Positions 11,305 through 24,530 of a stretch of 64,000 nt of DNA are shown piece after piece. The stretch's first letter is position 1. Every line of letters begins with the position of its first letter. The stretch covers positions 26,783,775-26,847,774 of the forward strand of contig NC_054881.1 in assembly GCF_018320785.1 (NCBI RefSeq). Direction: 5' to 3'. A program made the translations under genes and the position numbers. The notes beneath the pieces were generated by a model, which was not told the origin of the DNA, did no database searches, and was given only the letters and a program-made list of their open reading frames with translations. The stretch is from Cheilinus undulatus. Taxonomy: Eukaryota > Chordata > Actinopteri > Labriformes > Labridae.

Positions 11305-13560
11305 AACAGCTTAAAGAGGAGAGGGAATGGTGAATTGTAATTCTAAAAAAGCCACCTGGAAAAGCCGTATTTGAAAAATTTGAGGCTGCTTTTTTTCCAA
11401 GTTCTGTCCAGCACAGCTACCATATGGCAATGTTTTATGCTTTACATCCAAAATGACCAAACCACATAATACACAATTGAATGAATTGACAAATAAGCAC
11501 TCTTAGAAGCAGTCAGCTTTCAACAAATATAGCTTTCATAGTTAAAAAGTCACAATCAGTACTATTATTTCTGAAAGAGGTGCCTTATAATGGGCAAACT
11601 GAGTCAAAATTAAGGTAAATTTATTTTTGTTTGAAAGGAGAGTATCCTTAAAGAAGCAAAGTGCCTTTTAAATCTTGTATTTTCATGTCAGTTAAAACTT
11701 CGTGGCAAGGCTGTTTTTCAGATTTTCATTACTTCATTCACATCACCGTCCCTGACGTGGATTACACTGCCACCAATGCAAGCAAAGAGGACTGTTTTTT
11801 TGTTCTCTGTTTGTTTTCACCTCAAAAGGGTTAAAAGCCAGCTTTTTTCTTTTGCTAGGGTCGACTGAAGACCAGTCCATGCAACTGGCTGATTTATTGG
11901 TAAGCCTCCTCACACCACTAAAAAAGAAAAACCTGTATCTCCTGCAGAAGGGACAATTCTGGGACTCTTTTGGCTATCTAGTTGCAACATTCATAGACAT
12001 GAGTACTGATGAGGTGTTCTAGATGAAAGATATCCTTTAGGACTGGTGTCCATAGCTGGCACCTTTAGCCCTGGCAGTGCTCACAACCTCAGTTTTAGAG
12101 CACTTCTGAGGGAGTTTTTTATTGCTAAGTCATACAAGATGACCTCTGGTTTCCTCTGTAGAATCAGTAATGTCATTTTTAGATAGCTCAATATGCATCA
12201 TATTCCTTTTTTCTATGAAATTTCACCAAAAAAGCACAAAAACAAATGTAAGGGAATCCTGACCTGGAAACTTAAACCATAAAAAGACAAGCCAGAACAG
12301 TTTCATTTCCTCCATTATCAGAAGTTCTGCACCACCTTGGGTTTTTTTTTTCTGCTCAGGGCACTGAGTCCTGAAAATCCTGAACTACATTAGCTTTGTA
12401 TTGAAAATGAGCACTGCCAGAGCGAAAACAGCAACTGTGGCAGCACATGTATAGTCATGTAAATTTTGGTTAACCCTATGGTTACATTAGAGACACATTT
12501 ATTGCACCTATTTGCTACATGTTTGTTATTTTGTGGCTCTAGGTCTGTGGTAGGTCCTCTGAATTTCAAACAAACTGGGCCAGCTTTGGTCACTTTTATT
12601 TTCTTTCTGTTTCTTGCCCCAGATAACTTCCTGGCTGGACACAGGTATAGGCATGGCTGAAAGAAAAGAAGGAAGGAAATGAGCACACCCAGGGTTTTCT
12701 GTTCTGCAGAATATATTTTTTAATCATCTTAGGCATCAAAAGACTTTTCAGGGACTCAGCACTGAATATCAGTGAGTACATTAGTGCACAGCAAACACTG
12801 TGTTGTATATTTCCTCTAGAGGCCTACAAACTTGTGTATTTACTAGAGGTCACAACTAAACTCTTCTTAACTCAATAAAGAACCGTGTTCCTGTAGGCCT
12901 ACTCTCATCCTTATCCCTGGTGATAAAGCAATGCTAGTTTATCTAGTCTGTAACAGAATAGAAATAAGCAAGGATTTTAACATGTCTGAGATCTCCCCCC
13001 AGGTGCTCCTGTATATGTTTTGTATGTGTATGTGTGTTAACAGATGGCAGAAGGTAATGTCAAAAGTCTCCACTTCACTGTCTCTGATTGGTTAAAACTT
13101 TTTTGTTCCTTGCAGATTGAGTGTGGGTTTGGTCTCTGATATAAGTTATGTTTTTGTCTTTCTGTTATGACCCAAGTTGTATACTTAGATTAAAACTAGT
13201 ATAACTTCCAGAGCCTAGTCTAATTGTAAAGGGAAGTTGTACTTAAAAAGGAGCTATTTTTACTTTTTTGTTCACTTTTATCATGTCAGAAAACAAATGC
13301 TGAGAAACTGGTGAAGATGTAGACATTCTTGTATATATACAAAATAATCTTGCATTGCAATGCATTTTTCATACATGTTTGTCACCAGTGTTTAAACGTA
13401 GTATCAATTTAATCTAGATTGTATCACTTGTTTTATAAAGGCCTATTTTAACCCCATTTTGATGTACTGACATTGACTACTGCATACAAACCCTGCCTTA
13501 TACTCAGTGATTTATTAAAACTTCAGATTTTTTAATGAACATCATTTCATTCTTTCAAGG
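11305..13560 (+). other. slc26a1 3' untranslated region (extent uncertain)
   Basis: No further coding sequence follows the TAG at 11302-11304. A canonical AATAAA lies at 12874-12879, giving a 3' UTR of about 1.6 kb. Later AT-rich sequence (for example TTTATTAAAAC near 13511) could allow a longer form. No other gene is recognised here. Confidence 0.5.
12874..12879 (+). terminator. Candidate slc26a1 poly(A) signal
   Basis: Exact AATAAA on the coding strand, about 1.57 kb after the stop codon, followed within 25 bases by a GTGTTCCTG stretch. It is the first canonical hexamer that would give a conventional 3' UTR. Candidate only. Confidence 0.4.
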
Positions 13561-13611
13561 ATGTAATATAATCTGTTCTTTACCTGTTTGCCCAGTGGAG
13601 AAACATAAAAA

Positions 13612-13695
13612 ATATGGCTGTGGTTAAGTCTCTCAGCCAGAAGGTCAGGGGTTTGATTCCCAGCTCCTGCTGCGTTAGTGCTATGTAAATGTATA
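13612..13695 (+). repeat. Fragment of a second tRNA-headed SINE
   Basis: The sequence GGCTGTGGTTAAGTCTCTC, then CAGAAGGTCAGGGG and TTTGATTCCCAGCTCCTGC resembles the tRNA-derived head of another fish SINE family. A related head recurs at 37840-37960 (GGAAGGTTGGGGGTTCAGTG, CCCAGCTCCTGCAGTC). Only the head survives here. Confidence 0.55.
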
Positions 13696-13699
13696 TGAA

Positions 13700-15160
13700 A
13701 GGGTATGAATGGGATTATAGTTCATACTGATGGCCTCTTTATGTTGATGCCTTTGTCATAGTGTGAATGAGGTCTATACATGTTCAAATTCTGAAAAAAG
13801 ACAACCTATTGCTGCCACCCATCCAAAAAACAGGAATTTTATCATATTTGTGATTAGATCATTGTGCTGATTTGATGTTTTTCACATCAACTGTAGCAAT
13901 AACTTCTCAAGAAAACAGGAACTGTGATGTTAGATCAAGAAATGATGTAGTTTGGTATAAAGTAAAATGTATCATAATAGAACACGATAGATTATGATGT
14001 GATCTGGTATCCTACAGCAGGGAGTGCCTGCAGCTGAACTGCATCCCTTTACTAATATGGGCTTAGGGAAGAGTGGCTGGATGGAAGCCTCTCCTCAGCC
14101 TTTCTCTTGCCTCCTTGAGTCCTCACTTTCCCCCCTTTAGATCTGCTAAACACTCCAAAGACTTGATCATCAGTAACTCCCCCTTAGTGCTTCTGCCCTC
14201 ACAAGGGTTGCCCACTAGTGGTTAAGAACCACTGGTATGTTCCTTTAATTATCTAAAGCAGTTACACATTCAGGAATTTCTGGTGGGCCCATCTTTTATT
14301 CATTAACTGAAAAAATACCAGAGGTAAGCAGTGTCCTTGTACAAAGTTTGTCAAAGATTAAATTAGTTAAGATATATAATAATGTTGAGTAATGCTTATA
14401 TCTCAACACACAATGTACAACAAACTTCTCTACTTCAACAGCTCTGCAATAAAAAAACCTGACAACAATGTGAAAACTTTAATGAAACTGGTGTCATTTA
14501 AAGAATTTAAGTTGTAAGTAACTTTAATCCAGGATCAGCACTTTTGAGAATTTTACTGTCATATTTTGACCTATAGACTCAAAATCGTGAACGTGAACAT
14601 AACACGGATGTCAAGACCTGGCTCAGGTGGTCACACCAAAGAAGGGAGACAATAACATGGTAAAGTTTTAAACAGATCTTTATTGTTCAAATCAAACTGA
14701 ATTAAACCAAATTAAACATTTGAATCAAACAATTCCTCTAATTGAACCAAATTTGACCAAATCAAATAATCAAATCAGGCTGTTTACTGTTAAACTGAAT
14801 AAACCAAACTAAAGAGTCTGAAAAGCCAAATTAGACCAAATTAAACCAAATTACTTAAGTTACTTCAAATTAGAACAATTAAATATTTACAGCATGAAGT
14901 ATTTAAGTCAGTAAAATCAGTAGTGTGGGATGTGCATGAGTGGGGACAATGTGTGTATCAATGTTGCAAAATGCAAACATAACTAAAGCTCAACCTAATC
15001 TAACATAACTAAACCATAGTGTGGTATACCTGTGGAGGCCAGGTCAGAGAGAGAGTGCATGTGCGACTGCAGGAGCTTTAAATAACCTCCTCACTCTAAG
15101 CCCAGGTGTGTGACATTACTCTAATCAAGAGGCTGCACTCACAGACACAGGCTGGAGACA
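13700..15160. other. Intergenic spacer with A/T-biased simple stretch
   Basis: No gene was found. From about 14690 to 14880 the sequence repeats variations of AAACCAAATTA and ATCAAACTGA, a low-complexity stretch of unknown origin. CAGGTGTGTGACATTACTCT near 15102 and the flanks suggest remnants of old repeats, but no element ends can be defined. Confidence 0.4.
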
Positions 15161-15162
15161 CA

Positions 15163-15440
15163 CTGGCTACGTTCACACCGCAGGCCTTAATGCTCAATTC
15201 TAATCTTTTCTCAGATCTGATTTTTTTGTTTGCCTGTTCACACTGCAGTCAACTTCCAAAAGATCAGATACGTATCTGATTTAGAACCACATAGGAAAGT
15301 GGCCTGAATCTGATTCAAAACGGTCAGATTCAATGTGACTTGCACTGTTCAGACTGTCAGAAAAAAGTTAGATACGAGTCATGTGAGCAAAAAAATCAGA
15401 TTCAGGTCACTTTCAATTGCAGTGTGAGCGGCCTCAGGCT
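15163..15440. mobile_element. Short non-autonomous DNA transposon (MITE-like)
   Basis: The left part reads ACGTTCACACCGCAGGCC and the right part, reversed, reads CCGCTCACACTGCAATTG. These share an inverted core around TTCACACNGCA. Inside are repeated TCAGATTC, CAGATCTGATTTTTT and CACTGCAGT motifs on both strands, as in palindromic MITEs. No transposase remains. Family not assigned. Confidence 0.5.
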
Positions 15441-16974
15441 GACAACACCAAACATCACATGATGTCATGAACACACAGAAACAATATATTTTTATAAGGA
15501 TTTCTTTATTCAGCATAAAAGGGCATCAAGAATATTTTGGAGGGTTTTTTGTTTTGTTTTGATAAAGAAAGCAGCCTTGGGGAAATATTGTTCCTTGGGA
15601 GATATTTAATTCTAAATGAACTAATCTCAGACCTTGCAAAATTTCTGAAAGGTTTCTAATCAAAGGAATTCTTAAAACATGCTTTTGTAGTCAAAAATAT
15701 CCATATACTATTGTGTTTTACCTATGCCTCTTTTTGGTCATTGTACAAAGAAGTTTGTAAAGTATTTCCTCTCTTGTAAACCTAGAAAAAAAGTCAAGAA
15801 CTTGGCAGTCAGCCCAACTTCCATCACTGCAACTGGTCTGGACAAAAATATTCATTGGGCATGAAGTGATTCAGAGATAGTGTGTCATTTCCAAGTATAA
15901 TTATCAGCCACAACACACAAGACTGAAAATAAACTTCAGGCCTCTGACCAGCACTAATGGTGTTTTTTGACCCATGACACGGAGTAAAGAAAGAGAGCAG
16001 CTAACATGAAACTTTAAATCAGTGACTAAGGTGACTCATTTGACAGTGGGGAAAGAGACTCCACTCAGTGAGACGTTTTAAAACTATCTACCATAGAAGA
16101 CAATGAATGGTTAAATAAATAAGTTGTGTAGGCTAACATGGATCATTTACTGTAAAGTAGAAGCTTTTAAAAATCTTAATATGTTAAAGACTGAATATGA
16201 TTATTTGCACTTACTTTGAACTCTAATGTAAAATAGAAACTTCTGTATCAATACTGCCCTCTATTGTTTCACATTCAACATCAGACACCAACACATGATG
16301 CTTTTTAGTAATTCATTATGGATTTTACACACTAAATATTTTTGCCTGCTACTTTTTGTCTAAATGTGTAATTAACACTGATCTTGGTTTTTCAGGGCTG
16401 ATTCTGATTCCAATTATTAGTAAGTTATAAGACCATAACCAATATTTGGAAACAATATGCATATATAGTAAAAATGAACCATTCATAAATTTAAGTTATT
16501 AAAACTTTAGGTCTACAACATGTGAAAGGACTTCAACTTGTCATTCAATAAAGCTAGGCTACTTTATTAATAATTATTTTAGATAAATAAGTACCATAAA
16601 TGTGAGTTTTTAATCTCTGAAAACTGCACCTTAATCTGTTTATGCATTAAACAGTAAGTGGTCAGATTTTTGACTTAAGTAGCAGAAATCAATTCAAAAG
16701 CATCTTTGGGATACAGTGGAAGGGGAGATTTGCATCATGGATGTGCAGCCGACAAGCCTGCAGGAACTGTGGGATTCTATCACTTCAATATGGACTAAAA
16801 TCTCTGAGGGATATTTCCAACACCTTTTTGAAGGCAGGTCTGAAGGCAAAAGAGGATCCAACCTGGTACTAGCAAGGTGTACCTAATAAAGTGGCTGTTG
16901 AGTGTATATACTTAGGACAAACAAAATATACTTCTGTAGCAAAAACTGCTTTTTAGAATAACATACAACTGGAT
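15441..16974. other. Intergenic spacer, nothing recognised
   Basis: AT-rich sequence without exons. A short AAGTGGCTGTTGAGTGTA stretch at about 16890 and AACCTGGTACTAGCAAGGTGTACCT nearby look like the end of an old transposon, but I cannot define the other end. Confidence 0.35.
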
Positions 16975-17016
16975 GTACTACTACTACTACTACTACTACT
17001 ACTACCATTACCACTG

Positions 17017-17047
<31 letters not shown>

Positions 17048-17050
17048 CAT

Positions 17051-17092
<42 letters not shown>

Positions 17093-17095
17093 CAT

Positions 17096-17142
<47 letters not shown>
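16975..17142. repeat. CTA trinucleotide microsatellite
   Basis: About 168 bp of (CTA)n broken three times by an ACCATTAC-type variant unit. On the minus strand it opens a long valine-rich frame, which is an artefact of the repeat and not a gene. Confidence 0.95.
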
Positions 17143-17169
17143 ATGCATGAATGTGTTCATCATCTAAAG

Positions 17170-18230
17170 TGCCTGACAAAAGTTTTCACCCCCTTGGGGT
17201 TTTACCCTTTAATTGATTTTATTTATCCATCATGGTCAATGTAGATATATATTTTTACTTTTTTTTTTTTAAATATAAAAACCTCTTTGTCAATGTGAAA
17301 ACAGATTTCTACAAAGTAATGTCAATTAGACAAAAAATGTAATATAAAGTAAGTGATTGCATAAATATTTAGCCCCTTAAAAGTGACTAATCTAATTCAA
17401 CAGAAGTCCAGCCACTTGGTGCTAGTAGTCTCACAACTAGTGAAATGGGTATCACCTGAGTGCAATTAAGTGTCTTAAGTGATTGTAGTATAAAGACACC
17501 TGTGTCTGGAAGGTCCAGTTACTGGTGAATCAGTATTCCTGGCTACCATTACACAATGAAGACAAAATAACACTCCAAACATCTCAGGGAAAAGGTTATT
17601 GAAAGTATCAGGGGATGGATACAAAAAATGCCCAAGGCACTGAACATCCCCTGGAGTTCTGTTGTATCCACCATCAAGAAATGAAAGGAATATGGCACAT
17701 GTGTAAATCTGCCTAGATCAAGCCGTCCTCACAAACTGAGTGACTATGCAAGAAGGAGACTAGTAAGAGAGGCCACGACATCATCTACAACTACTCTGTA
17801 GTTACAAGCATCAGAACCTGAGATGGGAGAGACTCTGCATACAACTGTTGCCCAGGTACTTACCAGCCAAAACTTTATGGGAGAATGGCAAAGAGAAAGC
17901 CACCGTTGAAGAAAACCAATATTGATCTCAACTAGAGTTCATCAAAAACCATGTGGGAGACTCCGTGGACAAGTGAAAGAAAGTTCTTTGGTCTGATGAG
18001 AAGAAAGGGTGCTTATTGGCCATCAGACAAGATGCTATGTTTTGCAGTCACCACAAACACACCATCCCCACTCTGAAGCATGGTGGTGGCAGCATCATGC
18101 TGTGGGGATGCTCTTTGACAGCCAGCCCTTGTAGGCTTGTACAACCTAGGGAGAAAATAAATGCAGGAAAATCCTGGAGGACAGTCTTATTCAGTCGGCA
18201 AGAGAACTATGGCTTAGGAAAAGATTATTT
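17170..18230 (+). mobile_element. Degenerate Tc1/mariner transposon
   Basis: The left end starts CTGACAAAAGTTTTCACCCC. The middle holds a decayed Tc1-type transposase: nucleotide blocks such as GGGAAAAGGTTATTGAAAGT, GTTCTTTGGTCTGATGAG (the catalytic D region, W-S-D), CACACCATCCCCACTCTGAA and GGTGGTGGCAGCATCATGCT are typical of this group. Frames are broken repeatedly, so it is inactive. The right end is not clear and probably lies near 18230. Confidence 0.75.
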
Positions 18231-18499
18231 TAGGCATTGTAAATGTGGTAAAGATTAAGCTCATTCAGATTGATTAGACTAAGACTATAGAGAGTGAAAC
18301 CAGAGCCAGGGAGGGAAACACACCTGGCAGCAGAGCCAAAGTACCCCACTTTTAATTCATTATCCACAGACTGTAGAATAAAATGATGCAACAGATAATC
18401 ACACAAATTCCAAATATCAGGCCCACTAACCCCTAGGTAATTATGTTTGACCAAAATAAATAAGATTTAGCTGTATACTAGTGAAAAAATAAGGCTCAA

Positions 18500-20780
18500 C
18501 AACTTACCTTTCAGCATTCTTTATTCATTCAAAATGTTTAAAAATATATTTCCACACAGGCACTGAAATAAATATACATCTTGTCAGTCAGTGCTGGTGC
18601 TTTATGATATGAATGATATTCAAGAAAAAACACATACACAGGATAAAACAATCAAGAGATCATTCCAGAAAAGATCAAGCAGTCTATGATAGCTAAAGTG
18701 TCAAGTTCATGTTCAATGATAAACATCCTCAAAAAAGGCAACATAAAGTCATTTGTTTCTGCACCTGTACAGAGCATTTCCTAGCTCCGCAGAACATGGC
18801 AGTTAGGAATCTCATCTAAAAGGAATTATTTGTTCTAAATATCAAACTGTTCTTTATACAAACCACATGGACTTACAGAGAGAGTAAAGGTTATACTGAT
18901 CTGAGTGTCTTTTTTTTCTGCAGTATGGTTGCTGCAACCGTGAACGTGTAAACAGTATAAATACTTGGAGATACTAAGGCAAATGAAATACAGACAGAAA
19001 ATAAAACACTAAAAATATAATTATTCCTAAGTTAACTATGTAAAACTTTAAGCTGGTCTAAACATGAGCTTAAAGAAGGCCTAGGGAGGATTTTCATACA
19101 CCTAGCCTTTGTAACAGACAGTGATGTAAGGGCTGCAGTTGTGACATGAGAAGTACTTCAGCTGATATCTGTAAAAAACACTTACAGGTCACCTGGCTGA
19201 CCAACTAACCTAAATACTAATGCCTGTCCAAATAAACAACATTACAATTAAATTTCTCTTTTGTTAACCAAAGAACATAAAGCCATGGAGAAATTATTCT
19301 GAACCTTATTTTTAAATGTTTTTTATATGCCATTTTGAATGATGTAAGCTCAAAAAGCCAATCGAATTTATCTTATTTTAATCAAAGTGGTGACACAAAA
19401 AAAAGTCAAAATTAAGTGCGTATCACCAAGGATAAGTTTAAACTGCTTCCCTTTAAGATTTAAAACCAGAAATCCCATAAATGCTACATTGTGGGATGTT
19501 TTTCAGACAAGCTGTACTCGAGAGCTGGCCAGAATTATATTTGATTATCCTTATTAAAATAAACATCCCCTTGGATTGATGTTATTATTTCTTCACTATT
19601 TTGAAAGCTCATTGGGAAAAAACAGAAAACTCAGCTTTTTTTGCTTCAGGCCAGATCCCACAATCAAGCGCTATGGCGTCAGGAGACTGACGTAGGAAGG
19701 TCATAATAAATAGATCTAGAGGGCGAGTAGGGATTTTTTTAATCACCTGCCTTGTGATGACTCAATCAGTTGACTAAGTCCAAAATGAATAACCTAATTA
19801 TGACAATTACAGCCAAGGTGCTGACTGTTAAAAAATTAAGCTTGCATTGGTGCTCTTGGAGTCGGGCTGATGAGATGCTGTCTAGTTCAACCAGAAAAAC
19901 TGGCCACTAAAAAGAGTAGTGGAAGGGATACTCTCTTTAAACTGAAAACTTATTTGTAGCAAAGACTAAATGATACTCAAAGCAGCAAAAAGTAAAATAA
20001 AATAAAAATACACATATCAAGCAATGGAAAACAATGTACACAAGCCTTAATTGGATTGCCACATTATTTAAATCTTAATTAAGGCAGATTGATCACTGAT
20101 TGATCTTTGACTCTTTGTTCTTAGTCTTCGAATAAATGAGGCATTGAGACTTAATGCGTCTCTCAGAAAGTCATTTCACAGTTTCTGAATGTCAAATGTC
20201 CAGTTGCCATGTTTTTGTTCTGTGGTTTTCACCACCATCAGATTATACATACAGTCTAGTCTAGTGAAAAATGACAGATGAAACAAAAAGAGATGCAAAG
20301 AAAAGTTCACACCGGCTAATACATAAATTCACAATCTAAACCTATGGATAAACTCCTTCATGCAATGTTCATAGTGGCAATGGTGCAATATGGAGAGCTT
20401 CACAGTTGATTTTCTCAACCTCAATGGAGTTTATTTATTAAATCGTCATACTTTGAAACCTATCTTATGTTTTTAGTTTCAGATGTACAAGCTTCCAGTC
20501 ACTCTCAGCTGCATAATAAAGATACTGGCCTTCAACAGCTGGCCAGGGTAAGTGCTGTTCAAGCAGCCCAGCAATCTTAGAAGGAAGTCACTATTACCAG
20601 ACTCTGATTAACATCTTTTCCTAGTTAGTGGTTGAATACCTTTAGGTAGACACTTTTCATCAGGCAACAGGTTAAAAAAAAAAAAACTTGAATATTAATA
20701 GAATGGTTTAACCAATGTCCACTTGCAAGTATTGGTCTGCAACCGATTGCTTTCCCATTAAATTGTTTGTTCAGTTTCAC
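18500..20780 (-). other. paqr3 3' untranslated region (extent uncertain)
   Basis: No other coding sequence appears between the paqr3 stop codon and a minus-strand AATAAA at 18520-18525. If that signal is used the 3' UTR is about 2.26 kb, which is not unusual for this gene. It contains AT-rich stretches such as ATTTA-like motifs but no recognised structure. Confidence 0.45.
18520..18525 (-). terminator. Candidate paqr3 poly(A) signal
   Basis: TTTATT on the plus strand, i.e. AATAAA on the paqr3 strand, downstream of the stop codon and next to the end of gene-like sequence. Candidate only; other AATAAA-like hexamers occur closer to the stop codon. Confidence 0.35.
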
Positions 20781-23700
20781 TTAGCTGCTGCTGGTTGGGG
20801 TTGGACAGGCCTGGCTGTGTCTGAAGTGCATGATGTATTCAGCTGTCTGATGCCACCAGTAAAACATCAACACCACCAGAATGTGCCACACCTGGTGGCT
20901 GGCACCCAGATAGTTCAGTTGGCCTACAAGAGAAGAGAAGAAAATGCTCCAATTACAGAGCTGAGGAAAACAATCAAAGCCAGCATGGAGACAACAAAAT
21001 CAGATATTACATCATAAATCATTAAGACTTAATGAACAACCTGAGTTACAGGTATTTTCTTTTTCAGTTGATGGGGTATTGCAGCTGATTTATTCCTTCA
21101 GCTCTCTCCTCTGACTACAGTAAACAGGGACAGAAGAGAACGACTCACCAGGAAAGTAGCGTTCAGGGATCTTGGTCACATAAAACAAGAAGGCCGACCC
21201 AGCTATCAGATACATCACAATCACACGGGGCAGGAAAAGCTGTGTATAGAAGTATTAATAATCAAGTTTGTGTGACTAATCATTTATTGTGGAGAAGAAA
21301 ATGCTGAGATTTAAAGTTAGGCTTTTTGCTTTGGATAATCTACAGCAAAACCATTACCCCAATTTTAGACAAAAGCATCAGTAAACATTATTTCCACTGA
21401 CAAACTTTTTTTTTACTCTTTGGCTTAAAATAGTGCATATTTTAAGCCAAAGAGTGCATATAGTGCGTAAAAATGTAAAAGCAAGATGACACTCTGCTTT
21501 TGTTTTGTTACACTGATGCATTTCTGACCTGTACAACATCAGCAGATAATCCTCCAGTGAGCCAAACCCAGTGGCACGCAGGAATCACACTGATGCCAGC
21601 CACACAGCAGAAGATTGTCATCCGTATTCTTCGCCAGTCATTGCTGAGGTAACGAGGATGGACCTGGGCACAGAAGACGGCCAGGATCAAGGACAACACC
21701 GTCAACAAGTACACCTGTCGCCAAAACTGGAAGATGGAAGAGAAACCATTAAGAAATTATTGATAGAGCTAGGGAGTTTGCGTATTATTTGTATGAAACA
21801 TGAGAAAAATAACCAAATGGTGGCATTTTGGGATCAGGTAAATGATATATGCACTTACAGCATTGCAGTAGAAAGCATAGAATATCCCAGGAACATAGCA
21901 GCCCAGAATGCCAACAGAAATGCCTGCATAGTCCAATGCCAGCCAACGACGGCTCGTTTTCTCTGATCGGTGGCAGGAGAAGAGGTGATATCCCACAGAA
22001 CACAACATGCACACCTGGGATTAACACACATGTAGAATTATCAAAAACTGGAAGAATCTGTGAGATTTTGCTTTGTACTCATAGAACAATCATGTTCAAT
22101 CAATTTTTATTTTGCTATTTTGATTGTAAGTCAATGAAGTTTAGCTCCTTTGTCTGTAAATATCAAAGAAATCAGATACTTCTCTATACAGAGATTTTGG
22201 AAAACTGTAATATCATAATGATGCCCAATTAATCTCATCAAAATTAAAATCAGCTCTGCAATTACATTATTGCATAAAAAGCCACAATCATTTTTGTATT
22301 AAGAAGTACTTCATAGGCTTACAAATCAGCCTGCAGAAAGGCCCTTAAGTTTACTATAGTGTCACTATTGCACTTTGCAGAAGTGCCTCTATTTTCAAAA
22401 AGGAAACTTTAAAAAATGTATGGATATATATATAAAAAGTTATTTTGAAAGCAGTACTGTATAAACTTCAGGTTTCTTATTTTTTATGTTACCTATTTTT
22501 GTATGTTTTGATTTTAAAAATTTACACCTCAAACTATCATTGTCCTCGGCATTTTCCTTGATAAATAAGCAAGTAGACGTATGATATCTTTTATGTATTA
22601 TATCACAATGGCAGTATTGTCAAGTAAAATTGCAAATGCATATTATTACCAAATTGTGCAGTTCTACACACATTTAAAGTGAGAGTTAAACACTCTGATT
22701 TGTAAGTTAGGACATTATCAAGATCTAATCCTATTATACGTTGCTAAACAACCCACAATGCCAAATGTGTATTTCTAACACAGTAACAATTACCTTTTTT
22801 CAACACTGTATAGCTGTCAATGGGGGCTCTGTACTACTCTACCATTTCTATTGTAGGTTTCTATAAAACATACACTATGACCCTCCTCTCTATAACAATA
22901 GCACCCACTCATAGCTTACACACCTTTATGGATAGAGGTGGCCTGATTGCACCTGTGGCAGAAAATGTGAACCCAGATAAGCATGTTTATCAAGCCATAC
23001 AACTACATTCTGATGTATGATACTATATGTATCATTACTAACACAGGTGTGATACTCAGCTTAAAATGATGCAATTAACTTTAATGTAGCTGTTCAAAGG
23101 AGGATAAAAAGTTTCAAATAAAATACTTGTACACCTCTGCTGTTAAGTCTTTTAGTAGGCAAAGATGCTTGGATTCAGATTCAGCCTTTAAGTCTTAACA
23201 CAGTAAAAAAAAAAAATGTGAATACAGAACTTTGTTGATATCAAACACATTTATTTAACAAAAGGCACAAATTTCATCTCACCCAACAATCCCAGCTTTA
23301 CCTGGAAGCAGAACAGTCCTATAGCATAGATGACATAGTCCTCTCTGTCTGCTCCAGATGCCGGCAATACTGAGGAGAGGTCGTTGACCCCCAAAGAGAA
23401 GAAGAGCAGGAAACCCAAAAGGTGGCTCCAGATATTCACAGTCTCATTGGACAGAATAAAAATGCTAAATTAGAAATCAGAGAGAAGAGCATGTCACACA
23501 AATATACATTTAGTATAAATGTTGGGCATTTGCTAAACCATCAAATACAAAGAGTTTTTATGCAATCTAAAACACAGCCCTAACTTAAAACCTAAAACAG
23601 TGTTGAGATGTATACAGTATATGTATATATGGTTCCTATTTGACTCCCACCTCCTCAGGCAGAGTTTAGAGGGCAGGTGAGCCCTGTAGCCATCTGTAAT

Positions 23701-23835
23701 GTAAGGGTTTTCTTTGAGGAAGAGGGGGATTTGTTCGTAGGTGTACAGTCTTATCCTCTGGGGTATCAACACAGGCCAGTGCTGATAGCTACCCAGTTCA
23801 ATGTAATGGGCAGTCTTCAGCAGCTTCTGGGGCAT
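20781..23835 (-). CDS. paqr3: Progestin and adipoQ receptor family member 3 (six coding exons, 311 aa)
   Basis: Coding exons in transcript order: 23651-23835, 23302-23464, 21859-22014, 21529-21726, 21149-21239, 20781-20923. All introns are GT-AG and frames join to give 311 aa, the length of human PAQR3. Landmarks are LLKTAHYIELGSYQHWPVL at the N-terminus, SNETVNIWSHLLGF at TM1, YHLFSCHRSEKTSRRWLALD after TM2, and ASHQVWHI in TM7. The PAQR zinc-site residues are present (His126, Asp144, His274, His278). The family has seven membrane passes. PAQR3 sits in the Golgi, where it holds Raf-1 away from ERK signalling. The start at 23835 matches the human start. The frame stays open 55 codons upstream to 24000, but a good acceptor (TTGTACCAG) ends at 23864, so that part is probably intron and 5' UTR. 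Confidence 0.94.
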
Positions 23836-23862
23836 CTTTAGCAGCATCTTGTCCTCTGCTCC

Positions 23863-24530
23863 TCTGGTACAAGGCAAGCTGGGAAAAGTTAAGGCTCCGT
23901 TGGAGAGATAAAAAGAGTAGTTATCTTTACAAAAAGGCGCATTTAGTTTGTTTTCGTTTAGTGACGCAGCTGGTAATATTGTAAACTCAAATGTTCCCAT
24001 GTAAGCCAGCAGATGTGGTATTGTTTACCGACCCCTTTCATTCTTTCCCACAAAAACGTTTTTGTGTCTTAAAATCATATTCCCATTTTTTAAAGATATT
24101 TGAGAATATTGTCTACATACATTTGAGGGGAAACGTCATTTAAAACAACAAACCAGGGATAATGACATTACTGAACTGTGCGTCAGACCCATCATGTTAT
24201 TGTCAGCCATGCTAGCAGGCTTCTGGCTAGCTAACCTTGACAGGCATTTCTGGCTTCTATACAAACTGAAAATAGGTCAACAAAGCTCACCATCAGCAGC
24301 GGTCTGGCTTTCCCTCTCCTCGTCCAGGCAATTCAGCCATAGCAAGATGGCATTAACAATTACATGGCGTTACAAATTTATCACATTTTCGCATGTAAAA
24401 CAAAACAAAACACACTTATCCTCGGATAACATCGATCTTCTTCTGTTAAGCAATCGTAGAAAGATTAAATATGAAACGGAGCATTACTGCCACCACCTGG
24501 TAAGAGGGAAGTAGTAAACACGCCCATCCA
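23863..24530 (-). promoter_or_regulatory. paqr3 first exon, splice sites and promoter region
   Basis: A minus-strand splice donor (CTGATG|GTGAGC) at 24291/24290 pairs naturally with the acceptor ending at 23864, giving a non-coding first exon and a 430 bp intron. The exon carries GCCATCTTG at about 24337-24345 (plus-strand CAAGATGGC), a YY1-type site common just downstream of housekeeping transcription starts. Next to it is a 16-codon upstream reading frame that begins ATGGCTGAATTG and ends TGA just before the donor. The exon's 5' end cannot be fixed; 24450-24530 is a guess. Confidence 0.5.

Noticed and set aside
16975-17142. Regular repeats resembling a CRISPR array
   Set aside because: Simple trinucleotide repeat with no spacers, in an animal genome.
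16883-17179. Long valine-rich open frame on the minus strand
   Set aside because: It is the CTA microsatellite read in one frame.
23836-24000. Extra 55 codons at the start of paqr3
   Set aside because: The frame is open but a splice acceptor interrupts it and the human protein starts at the downstream Met (M-x-Q-K-L-L-K).
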